From Pseudomonas sp. WS 5079 (GTDB lineage: Bacteria; Pseudomonadota; Gammaproteobacteria; Pseudomonadales; Pseudomonadaceae): a stretch of DNA of 64,000 nucleotides. Under the pieces are notes generated by a model, which saw only the letters and a program-made list of their open reading frames with translations, was not told where the DNA came from and ran no database searches. A program made the position numbers and the translations under genes. The first letter of the stretch is position 1. The number at the start of each line of letters is the position of its first letter. Below are positions 17,638 to 25,978 of this stretch, in pieces. The DNA lies in the NCBI RefSeq assembly GCF_012985465.1, contig NZ_JAAQWN010000007.1, positions 354,889 to 418,888 on the forward strand, written 5' to 3'.

Positions 17638-18357
17638 TCAGTCCGCCTTACGCGGAATCAGCACCACCTGGGCCGGTATGTGTTTGAGAATCTGCCGGTG
17701 GATCTTCAGGTCATACCCTGAGTCAATCCGCTTCACTCGTTTAGTCAACAGCGTGTTCAGCCACGGGTAATCCTCGGTGCGCGGCACCTGGATGCTCACG
17801 TCACACTGGTAATTCACCACATCGGTGGCGATGGCATCCAGTTGATGGCGCAATTGCTGGATATCCGTGAGGTTCAGCGCAACCGTGGTGCTCTCGGCGG
17901 TGGGGTCGATGACCTTGGCCGGTGGCTTGGCTTCGGCAGCTTTCAGGGCGGCTTCGGCTTTATCCAGCTCGGCTTTGCGGGCGTGGGCGATGGCGCTGTT
18001 GACCCCGCCAGTCAGTGCCGGAGCCTTGGGCATCAGGGCCCGGGCGCGGCTCAAGGCCGTAGCGGCGGCGTTGACATCACCTTTTTGCAGGACGATCTGG
18101 CTGCGCTGCAAATAGGCTTCGGCCAGTTGGCGCTGATAAGGCTCCAGCGCCGGATCGTCAGGCGATTGGGCCTGCAAGGCCGCCAGTTGGTCTTCGGCGG
18201 TAGCCAGCTCACTGCTGGCCAGGTTTTGTTCCAGCTGTGCAATGGCCGCAGCGCGCGCGTCCGGTGCCTCGGGGGCGACGGGCGGGGTGCTTTGGCAGGC
18301 GCCCAGCAGCAGGGAAAATGCGGCAAGGAGCAGATAACGGGAGGTGAACGGCTTCAT
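17638..18357 (-). CDS. Predicted TPR-like lipoprotein (PA5502-like)
   Basis: The 239-residue product has a lipoprotein signal ending in LLLGAC with the acylated cysteine at about 21, so it should be anchored in the envelope. The mature part is Ala/Gln-rich and helical with repeated short A-E-L-rich segments resembling TPR repeats, then a compact C-terminal domain containing DYPWLNTLLTKRVKRIDSGYD. The gene lies 37 bases downstream of znuB on the same strand and could be read from the zinc operon. Function unknown to me. Confidence 0.8.
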   Translation of the reverse strand: MKPFTSRYLLLAAFSLLLGACQSTPPVAPEAPDARAAAIAQLEQNLASSELATAEDQLAALQAQSPDDPALEPYQRQLAEAYLQRSQIVLQKGDVNAAATALSRARALMPKAPALTGGVNSAIAHARKAELDKAEAALKAAEAKPPAKVIDPTAESTTVALNLTDIQQLRHQLDAIATDVVNYQCDVSIQVPRTEDYPWLNTLLTKRVKRIDSGYDLKIHRQILKHIPAQVVLIPRKAD

Positions 18358-18394
18358 TCCTGCGACTCTCTAATTGCGCAAAAAGCGAGCAAGT

Positions 18395-19183
18395 CTACAC
18401 CCCTCGACGGGGCAGGACAAAACTCAGCAGAAACAGTGCGGCGGCCGTGACCACAATCGACGGCCCGGCCGGGGTGTCCTTGAACCAGGACAGCGCCAGG
18501 CCACCACACACGGCAAGCATCCCCAGCAAACTGGCGCCGACCGCCATCTGTTCCGGCGAACGTGCATGACGCTGGGCGGCTGCGGCGGGGATGATCAACA
18601 GCGACGTGATCAACAATACGCCGACAATCTTCATTGCGACAGCGATCACCACGGCGATCAGCAACATCAGGGTCATGCGCAGTGCGGGTACTGGCAAGCC
18701 TTCGACGGTGGCCAGTTGTTCGTGGACGGTAATTGCCAGCAGCGGGCGCCACAGGGCCACGAGCAGGATCAATACTGCCGCGCTGCCGCCGAGAATCCAG
18801 GCCAGGTCCGTGGGGCTGATCGCCAGCAGGTCGCCGAACAGGTAGGCCATCAGGTCGATACGCACTTCGTGCATAAAACTCAGCACCACCAGGCCCAGGG
18901 ACAGGGTACTCGGCGCGAGGATCCCCAGTAGCGTGTCCGAGGCCAGGGGCTGGCGCTGTTGCAGGGTCACCAGCAGCACTGCCAGCAGCAGGCAGCCGAC
19001 GGTTACCGCGATGGTCGGGCTGACGTCCAGCAAAAAGCCCAGGGCCACGCCGAGCAGGGCCGCGTGGGACAAGGTGTCGCCAAAGTAGGCCATGCGCCGC
19101 CAGACCACGAACGAGCCCAACGGGCCCGCCACCAGCGCCAAAGCCAAGCCTGCAAGCAGGGCGTAGAGCAGAAAATCAGCCAT
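18395..19183 (-). CDS. znuB: Zinc ABC transporter permease ZnuB
   Basis: ZnuB is the inner-membrane channel for high-affinity zinc uptake. The 262-residue protein has about eight helices and the ABC-3 family opening (WRRMAYFGDTLSHAALLGVALG). The ATG at 19183 overlaps the end of znuC by 8 bases; a longer in-frame start at 19300 lies inside znuC and was rejected. Confidence 0.95.
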   Translation of the reverse strand: MADFLLYALLAGLALALVAGPLGSFVVWRRMAYFGDTLSHAALLGVALGFLLDVSPTIAVTVGCLLLAVLLVTLQQRQPLASDTLLGILAPSTLSLGLVVLSFMHEVRIDLMAYLFGDLLAISPTDLAWILGGSAAVLILLVALWRPLLAITVHEQLATVEGLPVPALRMTLMLLIAVVIAVAMKIVGVLLITSLLIIPAAAAQRHARSPEQMAVGASLLGMLAVCGGLALSWFKDTPAGPSIVVTAAALFLLSFVLPRRGV

Positions 19184-19961
19184 GCTTGCAGCCATCTCCG
19201 TGGACGTGGGTATGAGGGGCGATCGGATCGGCAACCACCGCGCCATGCAGGTCATGGGCATGATCGTGACGGTGGTGGTAAATCGCCAGGCTCTGCGCAT
19301 TCTTGCCGAACAGCTCGACGAAGGCCGGGTCGCCGCTGACCTGTTCCGGGTGGCCGGAGCAGCAGACGTGGCGGTTGAGGCACACCACCTGGTCGGTAGT
19401 GCTCATCACCAGGTGCAGATCGTGGGACACCATCAGCACGCCGCAGCCATGCCGGTCGCGCAGGCGGGTGATCAGGCTGTAGAGCTCGGCCTGGCCGGCA
19501 ACGTCGACGCCTTGCACCGGTTCATCGAGCACCAGCAATTCGGGCTCGCGCAGCAGGGCCCGGGCTAGCAGTACGCGCTGCATCTCGCCACCGGAGATAC
19601 TTTGCACCGGGCTGTCGATGACCTGCTCGGCCCCCACTTCCTTGAGCGCGGCCAGGGCGCGGGTGCGGTCCACGCCGGGCACCAGGCGCAGGAAGCGCAG
19701 CACCGACAGTGGCAGGGTTGGGTCAACGTGCAGTTTCTGCGGCATATAGCCGATGCGCAGCTTGGGCTTGCGCCAGACACTGCCGCTGTCGGGCTTGAGC
19801 AGGCCTAGCACGGCGCGCACCAGGGTGGTCTTGCCGGCGCCGTTGGGGCCGATCAGGGTGACGATCTGCCCCGGCTCGACGCTCAGGTCAATGTTGTCCA
19901 ACACGTTCTGGTCGGCGAATGTGACGCCGACCTGTTCCAGGCGGATTAGCGCAGTGCTCAT
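19176..19961 (-). CDS. znuC: Zinc ABC transporter ATPase ZnuC
   Basis: ZnuC drives zinc import through ZnuB. The 261-residue protein has Walker A (GPNGAGKTTL), the signature ISGGEMQRV and Walker B (LLVLDEPVQG). The last 30 residues are strikingly rich in histidine (clusters HHRHDHAHD and HTHVHGDGCKHG), which suggests a metal-binding tail. The ATG at 19961 shares TGATG with the zur stop, so translation is coupled. Confidence 0.95.
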   Translation of the reverse strand: MSTALIRLEQVGVTFADQNVLDNIDLSVEPGQIVTLIGPNGAGKTTLVRAVLGLLKPDSGSVWRKPKLRIGYMPQKLHVDPTLPLSVLRFLRLVPGVDRTRALAALKEVGAEQVIDSPVQSISGGEMQRVLLARALLREPELLVLDEPVQGVDVAGQAELYSLITRLRDRHGCGVLMVSHDLHLVMSTTDQVVCLNRHVCCSGHPEQVSGDPAFVELFGKNAQSLAIYHHRHDHAHDLHGAVVADPIAPHTHVHGDGCKHG

Positions 19962-20443
19962 CAAGCCCCCTGGCAGCCCGAGCAGATGCCAACCACTTCG
20001 ACGGTCTGCCCTTCGACTCGGAAGCCGACATCGCCGGCACTCTTGATAATCGCGTCGCTGATGCTTTTTTGTTCAAGCTCGATGGCGGCGTGGCACTCGC
20101 GGCAGATCAGGAACTGGCCCTGGTGCGCGTGCTCCGGGTGGTTGCAGCCGACAAAGGCGTTCAACGAGGCGATGCGGTGCACCAGGCCGTTTTCCAGCAG
20201 GAAGTCCAGCGCACGGTACACCGTGGGCGGCGCGGCGCGGCGCCCGTCCTGCTCGCTGAGCACGCCGAGAATGTCGTAGGCACCCAGCGGCTTGTGGCTC
20301 TGCCACACCAGTTCCAGCACTCGCCGGCGCAGGGCGGTCAGGCGCAGGCCTTGGCGTGCGCACAGGGCGTCGGCCTCCGACAGTGCGTTGTGCACGCAGT
20401 GAGAGTGGTCGTGGGGACGGCTGGCAAGCGGTGTTTTAGGCAT
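19961..20443 (-). CDS. zur: Zinc uptake regulator Zur (Fur family)
   Basis: Zur represses zinc-import genes when zinc is plentiful. The 160-residue protein has the Fur winged-helix (APPTVYRALDFLLENGLVHR), the structural zinc cysteines in CREC and CSGC, and histidines in the CNHPEHAHQ region. An N-terminal HDHSHCVH stretch is also present. It is the first gene of the zur-znuC-znuB operon, divergent from znuA with 67 bases between the starts. Confidence 0.94.
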   Translation of the reverse strand: MPKTPLASRPHDHSHCVHNALSEADALCARQGLRLTALRRRVLELVWQSHKPLGAYDILGVLSEQDGRRAAPPTVYRALDFLLENGLVHRIASLNAFVGCNHPEHAHQGQFLICRECHAAIELEQKSISDAIIKSAGDVGFRVEGQTVEVVGICSGCQGA

Positions 20444-20467
20444 GAGCGGCGACAGATATTTGTGAGA

Positions 20468-20484
20468 GACGTTATTATGTTACC
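20468..20484. promoter_or_regulatory. Candidate Zur box between zur and znuA
   Basis: AGACGTTATTATGTTAC in the 67-base divergent gap resembles Zur operators (half sites related to GTTATA), with 11 of 16 positions matching my recollection of a Pseudomonas consensus GATGTTATAACATCAC. Its position would let one dimer control both zur-znuCB and znuA. The match is imperfect and the symmetry weak. Confidence 0.45.
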
Positions 20485-20510
20485 CGTTCCTGCTGACTTG
20501 AGTGCTCATC

Positions 20511-21431
20511 GTGTCCCGACTTTTTGCCGTTTTTGTCGTATTTGTCACCAGTTTATTGATTGCCGGGGCTGCCCAGGCCGAGGTTCGGGTGCTCACCAGC
20601 ATCAAACCCTTACAGCTGATTGCCGCCGCTGTGCAGGACGGCGTGGCGGTTCCAGAGGTGTTATTGCCACCCGGAGCCTCGCCGCATAACTATGCATTGC
20701 GCCCATCCGACGTACGGCGTGTGCAATCGGTGGATCTGCTGTATTGGATCGGTCCGGACATGGAAGGCTTCCTGCCACGGGTCCTCAAGGGTCGCAACTT
20801 GCCCACGGTGGCCGTGCAGGAACTGCCGGGCCTGAAGCTGCGGCATTTCGCCGAAGATAATCACTCCCATGGCGAAGAAGCCGACGACCATGACCACGAT
20901 CATCGCCCTGGCAGCCTGGATGCCCACTTGTGGTTGTCGCCGGTGAATGCGCGGGTGATTGCGGCCAGGATGGCGGCGGACTTGAGCGCGGCTGACCCCG
21001 CCAACGCAGAGCGCTACCAGAGCAACCTGCAAGCGTTCAACGGGCGCCTGGATGCCTTGGACCTGCGTTTGAAAGCGCGTCTGGCGGGTATCGCCGGCAA
21101 GCCTTACTTCGTGTTCCACGAAGCCTTCGACTACTTTGAAGATGCCTACGGCCTCAAGCACACCGGTGTGTTCAGCGTGGCCGCCGAAGTGCAGCCCGGC
21201 GCCCAGCATGTGGCGGCGATGCGCACGCGCTTGCAGGAAGTGGGTAAGACCTGTGTGTTCAGCGAGCCACCCTTGCGCCCGCGCCTGGCCGAGACCCTGG
21301 TGGCTGGCCTGCCGGTGAAGCTGGCGGAATTGGATGCCCTGGGCGGCTACACCCCGGCCACGGGCCAGGGGTATGAGCAGTTGCTGGAGAAGTTGGGCAA
21401 TGATTTGGCAGGGTGCCTGGAGTCACTGTAG
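20511..21431 (+). CDS. znuA: Zinc-binding periplasmic protein ZnuA
   Basis: ZnuA captures zinc in the periplasm for ZnuBC. From the GTG at 20511 the protein has 306 residues with a signal peptide ending near AAQA. It has the cluster A-I ligands H in GASPHNY, H in DAHLWLSP and H in FVFHEAFDYFE, plus a His/Asp-rich loop (HSHGEEADDHDHDH) that is diagnostic of zinc rather than manganese binding. An in-frame GTG at 20502 is an alternative start three codons upstream. Confidence 0.95.
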   Translation: MSRLFAVFVVFVTSLLIAGAAQAEVRVLTSIKPLQLIAAAVQDGVAVPEVLLPPGASPHNYALRPSDVRRVQSVDLLYWIGPDMEGFLPRVLKGRNLPTVAVQELPGLKLRHFAEDNHSHGEEADDHDHDHRPGSLDAHLWLSPVNARVIAARMAADLSAADPANAERYQSNLQAFNGRLDALDLRLKARLAGIAGKPYFVFHEAFDYFEDAYGLKHTGVFSVAAEVQPGAQHVAAMRTRLQEVGKTCVFSEPPLRPRLAETLVAGLPVKLAELDALGGYTPATGQGYEQLLEKLGNDLAGCLESL

Positions 21432-21448
21432 GCACATCGCCAAACCAA

Positions 21449-21535
21449 TGTGGGAGCGGGCTTGCCCGCGATGGCGGTGTATCAGGCGCTCATTAGGTGA
21501 CTGACACGCCTCATCGCGGGCAAGCCCGCTCCCAG
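21449..21535. repeat. REPIN, GGGCTTGCCCGC type
   Basis: Left arm TGTGGGAGCGGGCTTGCCCG and right arm CGGGCAAGCCCGCTCCCA are almost perfect inverted copies. This is the cleanest REPIN in the window, between convergent znuA and thrB. Confidence 0.92.
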
Positions 21536-21539
21536 AGCG

Positions 21540-22493
21540 TTAGAGGGCGAGCGGCAGCTGGAGGGTGACCTGCTGGCGTTGTTCCAGCAGCTGTTGAAGC
21601 TCCACCGGATCGTGAATCAGCACGTCCTGCCCCGCAAACGTCTCTGCTGCAATCAGGCGGGACAGCCAGAACCGCACACACGCCACGCGCAGCATCGTCG
21701 GCCACAGCTCGGCTTCCCTGGTGCTGAACGGCCGCAGTGCCGCATAGGCGCCCAGCAGTGCGCGGGCGCGGTGGCCGTCGATCACCCCGGCGGCGTCCGA
21801 GCACCAGTCATTGAGGGCAATCGCCACGTCGTACAGCATTGGCCCGGAGCAGGCGTTATAGAAGTCGATCAACCCGGTCAGGTGGGTGCCTTCGAACATC
21901 GCGTTGTCGCGAAACAGGTCGGCGTGGATATTGGCCCGTGGCAGCGTGAGGATCTGCCCTTTGAGCTGCTGGATTTCATCCAGCGCCATTTGCAACAGTT
22001 GCTGTTGGTGGGCGTCGAGGTGCGAGATCAGCTGCGTGCCCTCGTCGAGCATCCAATCCAGCCCGCGATCGGTCTTGCGCTCCAGCACCTTGTCGCCCTG
22101 GGTGGCCAGGTGCAGGTGAGCGAGTAATTCACCCACTTGCACGCAATGCTGGGCATTGGCCTCCTTGATGTGCTTGCCCGCCAGGCGCGGTTGCAGCAGC
22201 GCCGGCTTGCCTGCCAATTCGCGCAGGGCCACGCCGTCGGTGGTGCGCAGGGCGTAAGGCACGGGCAGGTCGGCGTCGTGGAGTACGTCCAGCAGTTCGA
22301 TGAAGAACGGCATTTCGTCCACGGGGCCGCGTTCAACCAGGGTCAGGACAAATTCGCCCTGTTCCAGGCTGATAAAGAAGTTGGTGTTTTCGCTACCAGC
22401 GGCAATCCCCTGGAAATCGAGCAGGCGGCCGAGCCCATAAGGGGCGAGAAAGGTTTCCAGCTCGGGCCGAGCCAGGGGGGTGAACACAGACAT
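21540..22493 (-). CDS. thrB: Homoserine kinase, APH-fold type
   Basis: ThrB phosphorylates L-homoserine in threonine synthesis. The 317-residue protein is of the aminoglycoside-phosphotransferase-fold type used by pseudomonads rather than the GHMP type of enterics: it has an N-terminal lobe (GSENTNFFISLEQGEFVL) and the catalytic loop NIHADLFRDNAMF followed by GLIDFYNACSGP. The gene is followed by the DUF2782 gene upstream on the same strand with a 56-base gap. Confidence 0.92.
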   Translation of the reverse strand: MSVFTPLARPELETFLAPYGLGRLLDFQGIAAGSENTNFFISLEQGEFVLTLVERGPVDEMPFFIELLDVLHDADLPVPYALRTTDGVALRELAGKPALLQPRLAGKHIKEANAQHCVQVGELLAHLHLATQGDKVLERKTDRGLDWMLDEGTQLISHLDAHQQQLLQMALDEIQQLKGQILTLPRANIHADLFRDNAMFEGTHLTGLIDFYNACSGPMLYDVAIALNDWCSDAAGVIDGHRARALLGAYAALRPFSTREAELWPTMLRVACVRFWLSRLIAAETFAGQDVLIHDPVELQQLLEQRQQVTLQLPLAL

Positions 22494-22549
22494 GGTTAAA
22501 ACTGCCAGTACGGGCGCCGCAGGCCGCGGCGCCGATTAAAGTTAAGAAA

Positions 22550-22840
22550 TCATTTCCATTCGAAGATCTTCCATGACGGGATCAGCATATCCGGCTGGTC
22601 CGAGCGGATGAAGTTCGCATCGGTTCCGTCCGCGCGCACCAAAAAGTACGGGGGTGCGCCCTTGGGCGTTACCTTGATGGCATACAGGAAACCGTTTTGG
22701 CGGTATTCCTGGATGGTCTTGTCGCCTTCCGTGCGAATGGTGACTTGCGGGTCTCCCGAGGGAGCGTCGTCTGCCGCCATGGCAGCCATCGGAGCGAGTG
22801 CAATCAAGCCGGTCAACAGCAGGCGATTGAATGTACGCAT
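22550..22840 (-). CDS. DUF2782 periplasmic protein
   Basis: The 96-residue product has a signal peptide ending at about AMAA and a mature part matching DUF2782 (TIQEYRQNGFLYAIKVTPKG, then PPYFLVRADG). It is divergent from polA, 74 bases apart, and sits just before thrB as in other Pseudomonas. Function is unknown. Confidence 0.88.
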   Translation of the reverse strand: MRTFNRLLLTGLIALAPMAAMAADDAPSGDPQVTIRTEGDKTIQEYRQNGFLYAIKVTPKGAPPYFLVRADGTDANFIRSDQPDMLIPSWKIFEWK

Positions 22841-22914
22841 GATAACCTTGTCCCTTTGTTGTCATTGGTCCGGCTATTCTAGCGCCAGACCCGCCGAAAA
22901 GGTTGATCCTGCTC

Positions 22915-25710
22915 ATGAGCCAAGCCCCCCTCGTCCTGGTGGACGGTTCTTCATATCTGTACCGCGCCTTCCACGCGCTGCCGCCGTTGACCACGTCCAA
23001 AGGCCTGCCGACCGGTGCGGTCAAGGGCGTGTTGAACATGCTCAAAAGCCTGCGCAAGCAGTACCCGGATAGCCCGTTCGCGGTCGTGTTCGACGCCAAG
23101 GGCGGGACATTTCGCGATGATATGTACGCCGAATACAAGGCCAACCGCCCGAGCATGCCCGATGACATGCGCGTGCAGATCGAGCCGCTGCACCAGAGCG
23201 TGATCGCCCTGGGCTTCCCGCTGCTGTGCGTCGAAGGCGTCGAAGCGGATGACGTTATCGGCACCCTGGCCCGCAGCAGTGCTGCCGCCAACCGCCCGGT
23301 GGTGATCTCCACGGGTGACAAGGACATGGCACAGCTGGTCGATGGGCACATTACCTTGGTCAACACCATGACCGGTAGCGCCATGGACATCGACGGCGTT
23401 AAGGAGAAATTTGGGGTCGCTCCCGAGCAGATCATCGACTATCTGGCATTGATGGGCGATTCCTCCGACAACATCCCAGGCGTTCCTGGTATCGGTCCTA
23501 AGACCGCTTCAGGGCTGCTGGTCGGTGTGAACGGCGGCCTGAAAGAGCTGTACGAGCAACTGGATATTGTCCCGACCTTGCCGATCCGTGGGGCCAAGAC
23601 CCTGCCGGCCAAGCTGGAAGAGCATAAAGAGATGGCATTCCTGTCCTACCAGTTGGCGACCATCAAGGTCGACGTGCCCCTGGATGTTGGCCTGGAAGAC
23701 TTGCACCTGATCGAGCCGGATCGCGAGAAGCTGCTGGAGCTGTACACCCTGCTGGAGTTCAAGAGCTGGATCGACGAGATTCAGCGCGATGCCAAGCGCG
23801 TCGAGCTCAAGGCCGCCGCGGACGTTGCACCGGCTCAGGTTGCAGTTGAGGCCCAGGCGCCTGTGGCCCCGGTCCAGGCGCAGTACGAGACCATCCTCGA
23901 CCAGGCCCGTTTTGACGTCTGGCTGAAAAAACTCAATGACGCCAAGTTGTTTGCCTTCGATACCGAAACCACCGGTGTCGACGCGCAGCAGGCGCAACTG
24001 GTGGGGGTTTCGTTTGCCGTGCAGGCCAACGAAGCAGCCTACATCCCGCTGACCCATTCCTACATCGGCGTGCCCGAGCAATTGGATCGCGATACGGTGT
24101 TGTTGGCCCTCAAGCCGCTGCTGGAGGACCCGAACAAGCTCAAGGTCGGCCAGCACGCCAAGTTCGACATGAATATCCTGGCCAATTGCGCCATCGGCGG
24201 CGACCCGGCGCACGGCATCACCGTGCGCGGCATCGCCTTCGACACAATGCTTGAATCCTACGTGCTGAACTCCACCGCGACCCGTCACGACATGGACAGC
24301 CTGGCGAAGAAGTACCTGGAACATGACACCGTCAGCTTCCAGGACATCGCCGGCAAAGGCGCCAAGCAACTGACCTTCGACCAGATTGCCCTGGAGCAGG
24401 CCGGCCCCTACGCCGCCGAAGACGCCGATGTGACCCTGCGCCTGCACCTGGCGCTGTATGAGCAGCTCTGCGCCCTGCCGAGCCTGGCCAGCGTGCTGAC
24501 GGATATCGAGATGCCATTGGTGCCGGTGCTGGCACGGATCGAGCGCCAAGGTGCCCTGGTGGATGCCGCGTTGCTTGGCGTGCAGAGCATCGAGCTGGGC
24601 AACAAGATGGTGGAGCTGGAGCGCCAGGCGTACGAGATCGCCGGCGAGGAGTTCAACCTGGGTTCGCCCAAGCAGTTGGGGGCTATCCTCTACGAAAAGC
24701 TCGGGCTGCCGGTATTGAAGAAGACTGGCAAGGGCCAGGCCTCTACCGCCGAGGAAGTACTGGCCAAACTGGCCGAAGATGACTATCCATTGCCCAAGGT
24801 GCTGATGCAGTACCGCAGCATGAGCAAGCTCAAAAGCACCTACACCGATCGTTTGCCTGAGCAGATCAACCCCCGTACCGGGCGTATCCATACCTCTTAT
24901 CACCAGGCGGTGGCGGCCACCGGGCGCTTGTCGTCCAGTGATCCGAACCTGCAGAACATCCCGGTGCGCACGGCCGAAGGCCGGCGGATCCGCCAGGCGT
25001 TCGTCGCACCCAAGGGCTACAAGCTGCTGGCGGCGGACTACTCGCAAATCGAGCTGCGGATCATGGCGCACCTGTCCAAGGACGAAGGCTTGCTCAACGC
25101 CTTTCGCGACAACCTGGATGTGCACACGGCCACGGCGGCCGAGGTGTTCAAGGTCGAACTGGACGAGGTCACGTCCGATCAGCGCCGCAGCGCCAAGGCG
25201 ATCAACTTCGGCCTGATCTACGGCATGGGCGCGCAGAAGCTGGGCAAGGACATTGGCGTCGATACCAAGACGGCCAAGGCCTATATAGATGTGTACTTCG
25301 CTCGCTACCCAGGGGTGCGCGAGTACATGGAGCGCACCCGCGCCCAGGCTTCCGACCAGGGCTATGTGGAAACCCTGTTCGGGCGTCGCCTGTACTTGCC
25401 GGATATTCACTCCAACAAGCCGCAGGAGCGCGCAGGCGCAGAACGCACCGCGATCAACGCGCCGATGCAGGGGACTGCCGCCGATATCATCAAGAAGGCC
25501 ATGGTCAAGGTCGACAACTGGCTGACGGAGTCGGGGCTCGACGCCAAGGTCATCCTGCAGGTGCACGATGAATTGGTGGTCGAGGTCCGTGAGGACCTGG
25601 TGGCTGAAGTCAGCGAGAAGATTCGCGAGCACATGAGCAGTGCCGCGCAACTGGATGTGCCGCTGCTGGTGGAGGTCGGCGTGGGCGATAACTGGGACCA
25701 GGCGCACTGA
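22915..25710 (+). CDS. polA: DNA polymerase I
   Basis: PolA removes RNA primers and fills gaps in replication and repair. From the ATG at 22915 it has 931 residues: a 5'-3' nuclease domain (about 1-290, with DSSDNIPGVPGIGPKTA), a 3'-5' proofreading domain whose DTETTG has both acidic residues (D349, E351), and the family A polymerase domain with motif A (D708 in ADYSQIELR), the O-helix (RRSAKAINFGLIYG) and motif C (VHDELV, H884-D885). All catalytic residues look intact. A slightly earlier in-frame ATG at 22903 is possible. Confidence 0.97.
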   Translation: MSQAPLVLVDGSSYLYRAFHALPPLTTSKGLPTGAVKGVLNMLKSLRKQYPDSPFAVVFDAKGGTFRDDMYAEYKANRPSMPDDMRVQIEPLHQSVIALGFPLLCVEGVEADDVIGTLARSSAAANRPVVISTGDKDMAQLVDGHITLVNTMTGSAMDIDGVKEKFGVAPEQIIDYLALMGDSSDNIPGVPGIGPKTASGLLVGVNGGLKELYEQLDIVPTLPIRGAKTLPAKLEEHKEMAFLSYQLATIKVDVPLDVGLEDLHLIEPDREKLLELYTLLEFKSWIDEIQRDAKRVELKAAADVAPAQVAVEAQAPVAPVQAQYETILDQARFDVWLKKLNDAKLFAFDTETTGVDAQQAQLVGVSFAVQANEAAYIPLTHSYIGVPEQLDRDTVLLALKPLLEDPNKLKVGQHAKFDMNILANCAIGGDPAHGITVRGIAFDTMLESYVLNSTATRHDMDSLAKKYLEHDTVSFQDIAGKGAKQLTFDQIALEQAGPYAAEDADVTLRLHLALYEQLCALPSLASVLTDIEMPLVPVLARIERQGALVDAALLGVQSIELGNKMVELERQAYEIAGEEFNLGSPKQLGAILYEKLGLPVLKKTGKGQASTAEEVLAKLAEDDYPLPKVLMQYRSMSKLKSTYTDRLPEQINPRTGRIHTSYHQAVAATGRLSSSDPNLQNIPVRTAEGRRIRQAFVAPKGYKLLAADYSQIELRIMAHLSKDEGLLNAFRDNLDVHTATAAEVFKVELDEVTSDQRRSAKAINFGLIYGMGAQKLGKDIGVDTKTAKAYIDVYFARYPGVREYMERTRAQASDQGYVETLFGRRLYLPDIHSNKPQERAGAERTAINAPMQGTAADIIKKAMVKVDNWLTESGLDAKVILQVHDELVVEVREDLVAEVSEKIREHMSSAAQLDVPLLVEVGVGDNWDQAH

Positions 25711-25716
25711 TTATCC

Positions 25717-25749
25717 GGCAGCGCTGCGGCATGAGGTCGCAGCGTTGCC
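25717..25749 (+). terminator. polA 3' stem-loop
   Basis: GGCAGCGCTGCG (25717-25728) pairs with CGCAGCGTTGCC (25738-25749) with one G-U, seven bases after the polA stop. It lacks a U-run, so it may be a weak terminator or a 3' end protector. Confidence 0.55.
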
Positions 25750-25801
25750 TATAGATCGGAAATATCCGAGGGTTATTTCCAATAGTTTTTCCGGGGCGCC
25801 G

Positions 25802-25829
25802 GAACTTAACCCATGAAAAGTCACTCAGA
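25802..25829 (+). promoter_or_regulatory. AlgU/sigma-22-type promoter of ersA
   Basis: GAACTT (25802-25807) and TCAGA (25825-25829) with a 17-base spacer fit the extracytoplasmic sigma factor AlgU/RpoE consensus. The predicted start is near 25836. P. aeruginosa ersA is known to depend on this sigma factor. Confidence 0.75.
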
Positions 25830-25835
25830 GTTACT

Positions 25836-25965
25836 GAATGGGTGGTGAAGCCCTTCAATGCTCCTATGTTGTGTTAAGTGTTGGCAGATATCTGGACCCC
25901 GCCCTAGCGGTCCGGAACTTGGACCCCGAACTTCCCCTCCCCATACGAAGTCCGGGGTTTTTTTT
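25836..25965 (+). ncRNA. ersA: ErsA small regulatory RNA (Spot 42-like locus)
   Basis: A ~130-base transcript is predicted between polA and engB, where P. aeruginosa encodes the 132-nt ErsA sRNA. The evidence is the envelope-stress promoter upstream, the absence of an ORF, C-rich single-stranded stretches (CTTCCCCTCC) suited to pairing with mRNA leaders, and a strong Rho-independent terminator: ACCCCGAACTT pairs with AAGTCCGGGGT and a T8 tract ends at 25965. In P. aeruginosa ErsA represses algC and oprD translation with Hfq; the same targets here are inferred. Confidence 0.82.
25923..25965 (+). terminator. Rho-independent terminator of ersA
   Basis: An 11-base stem (one mismatch) closes a 15-base C-rich loop and is followed by eight T residues (25958-25965). 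It ends 14 bases before the convergent engB stop codon. Confidence 0.85.
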
Positions 25966-25978
25966 GCCCGCAGAAAAG

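Noticed and set aside
23509..25707. 732-codon open frame opposite polA
   Set aside because: A shadow caused by codon bias; polA is complete with every motif in the other strand.
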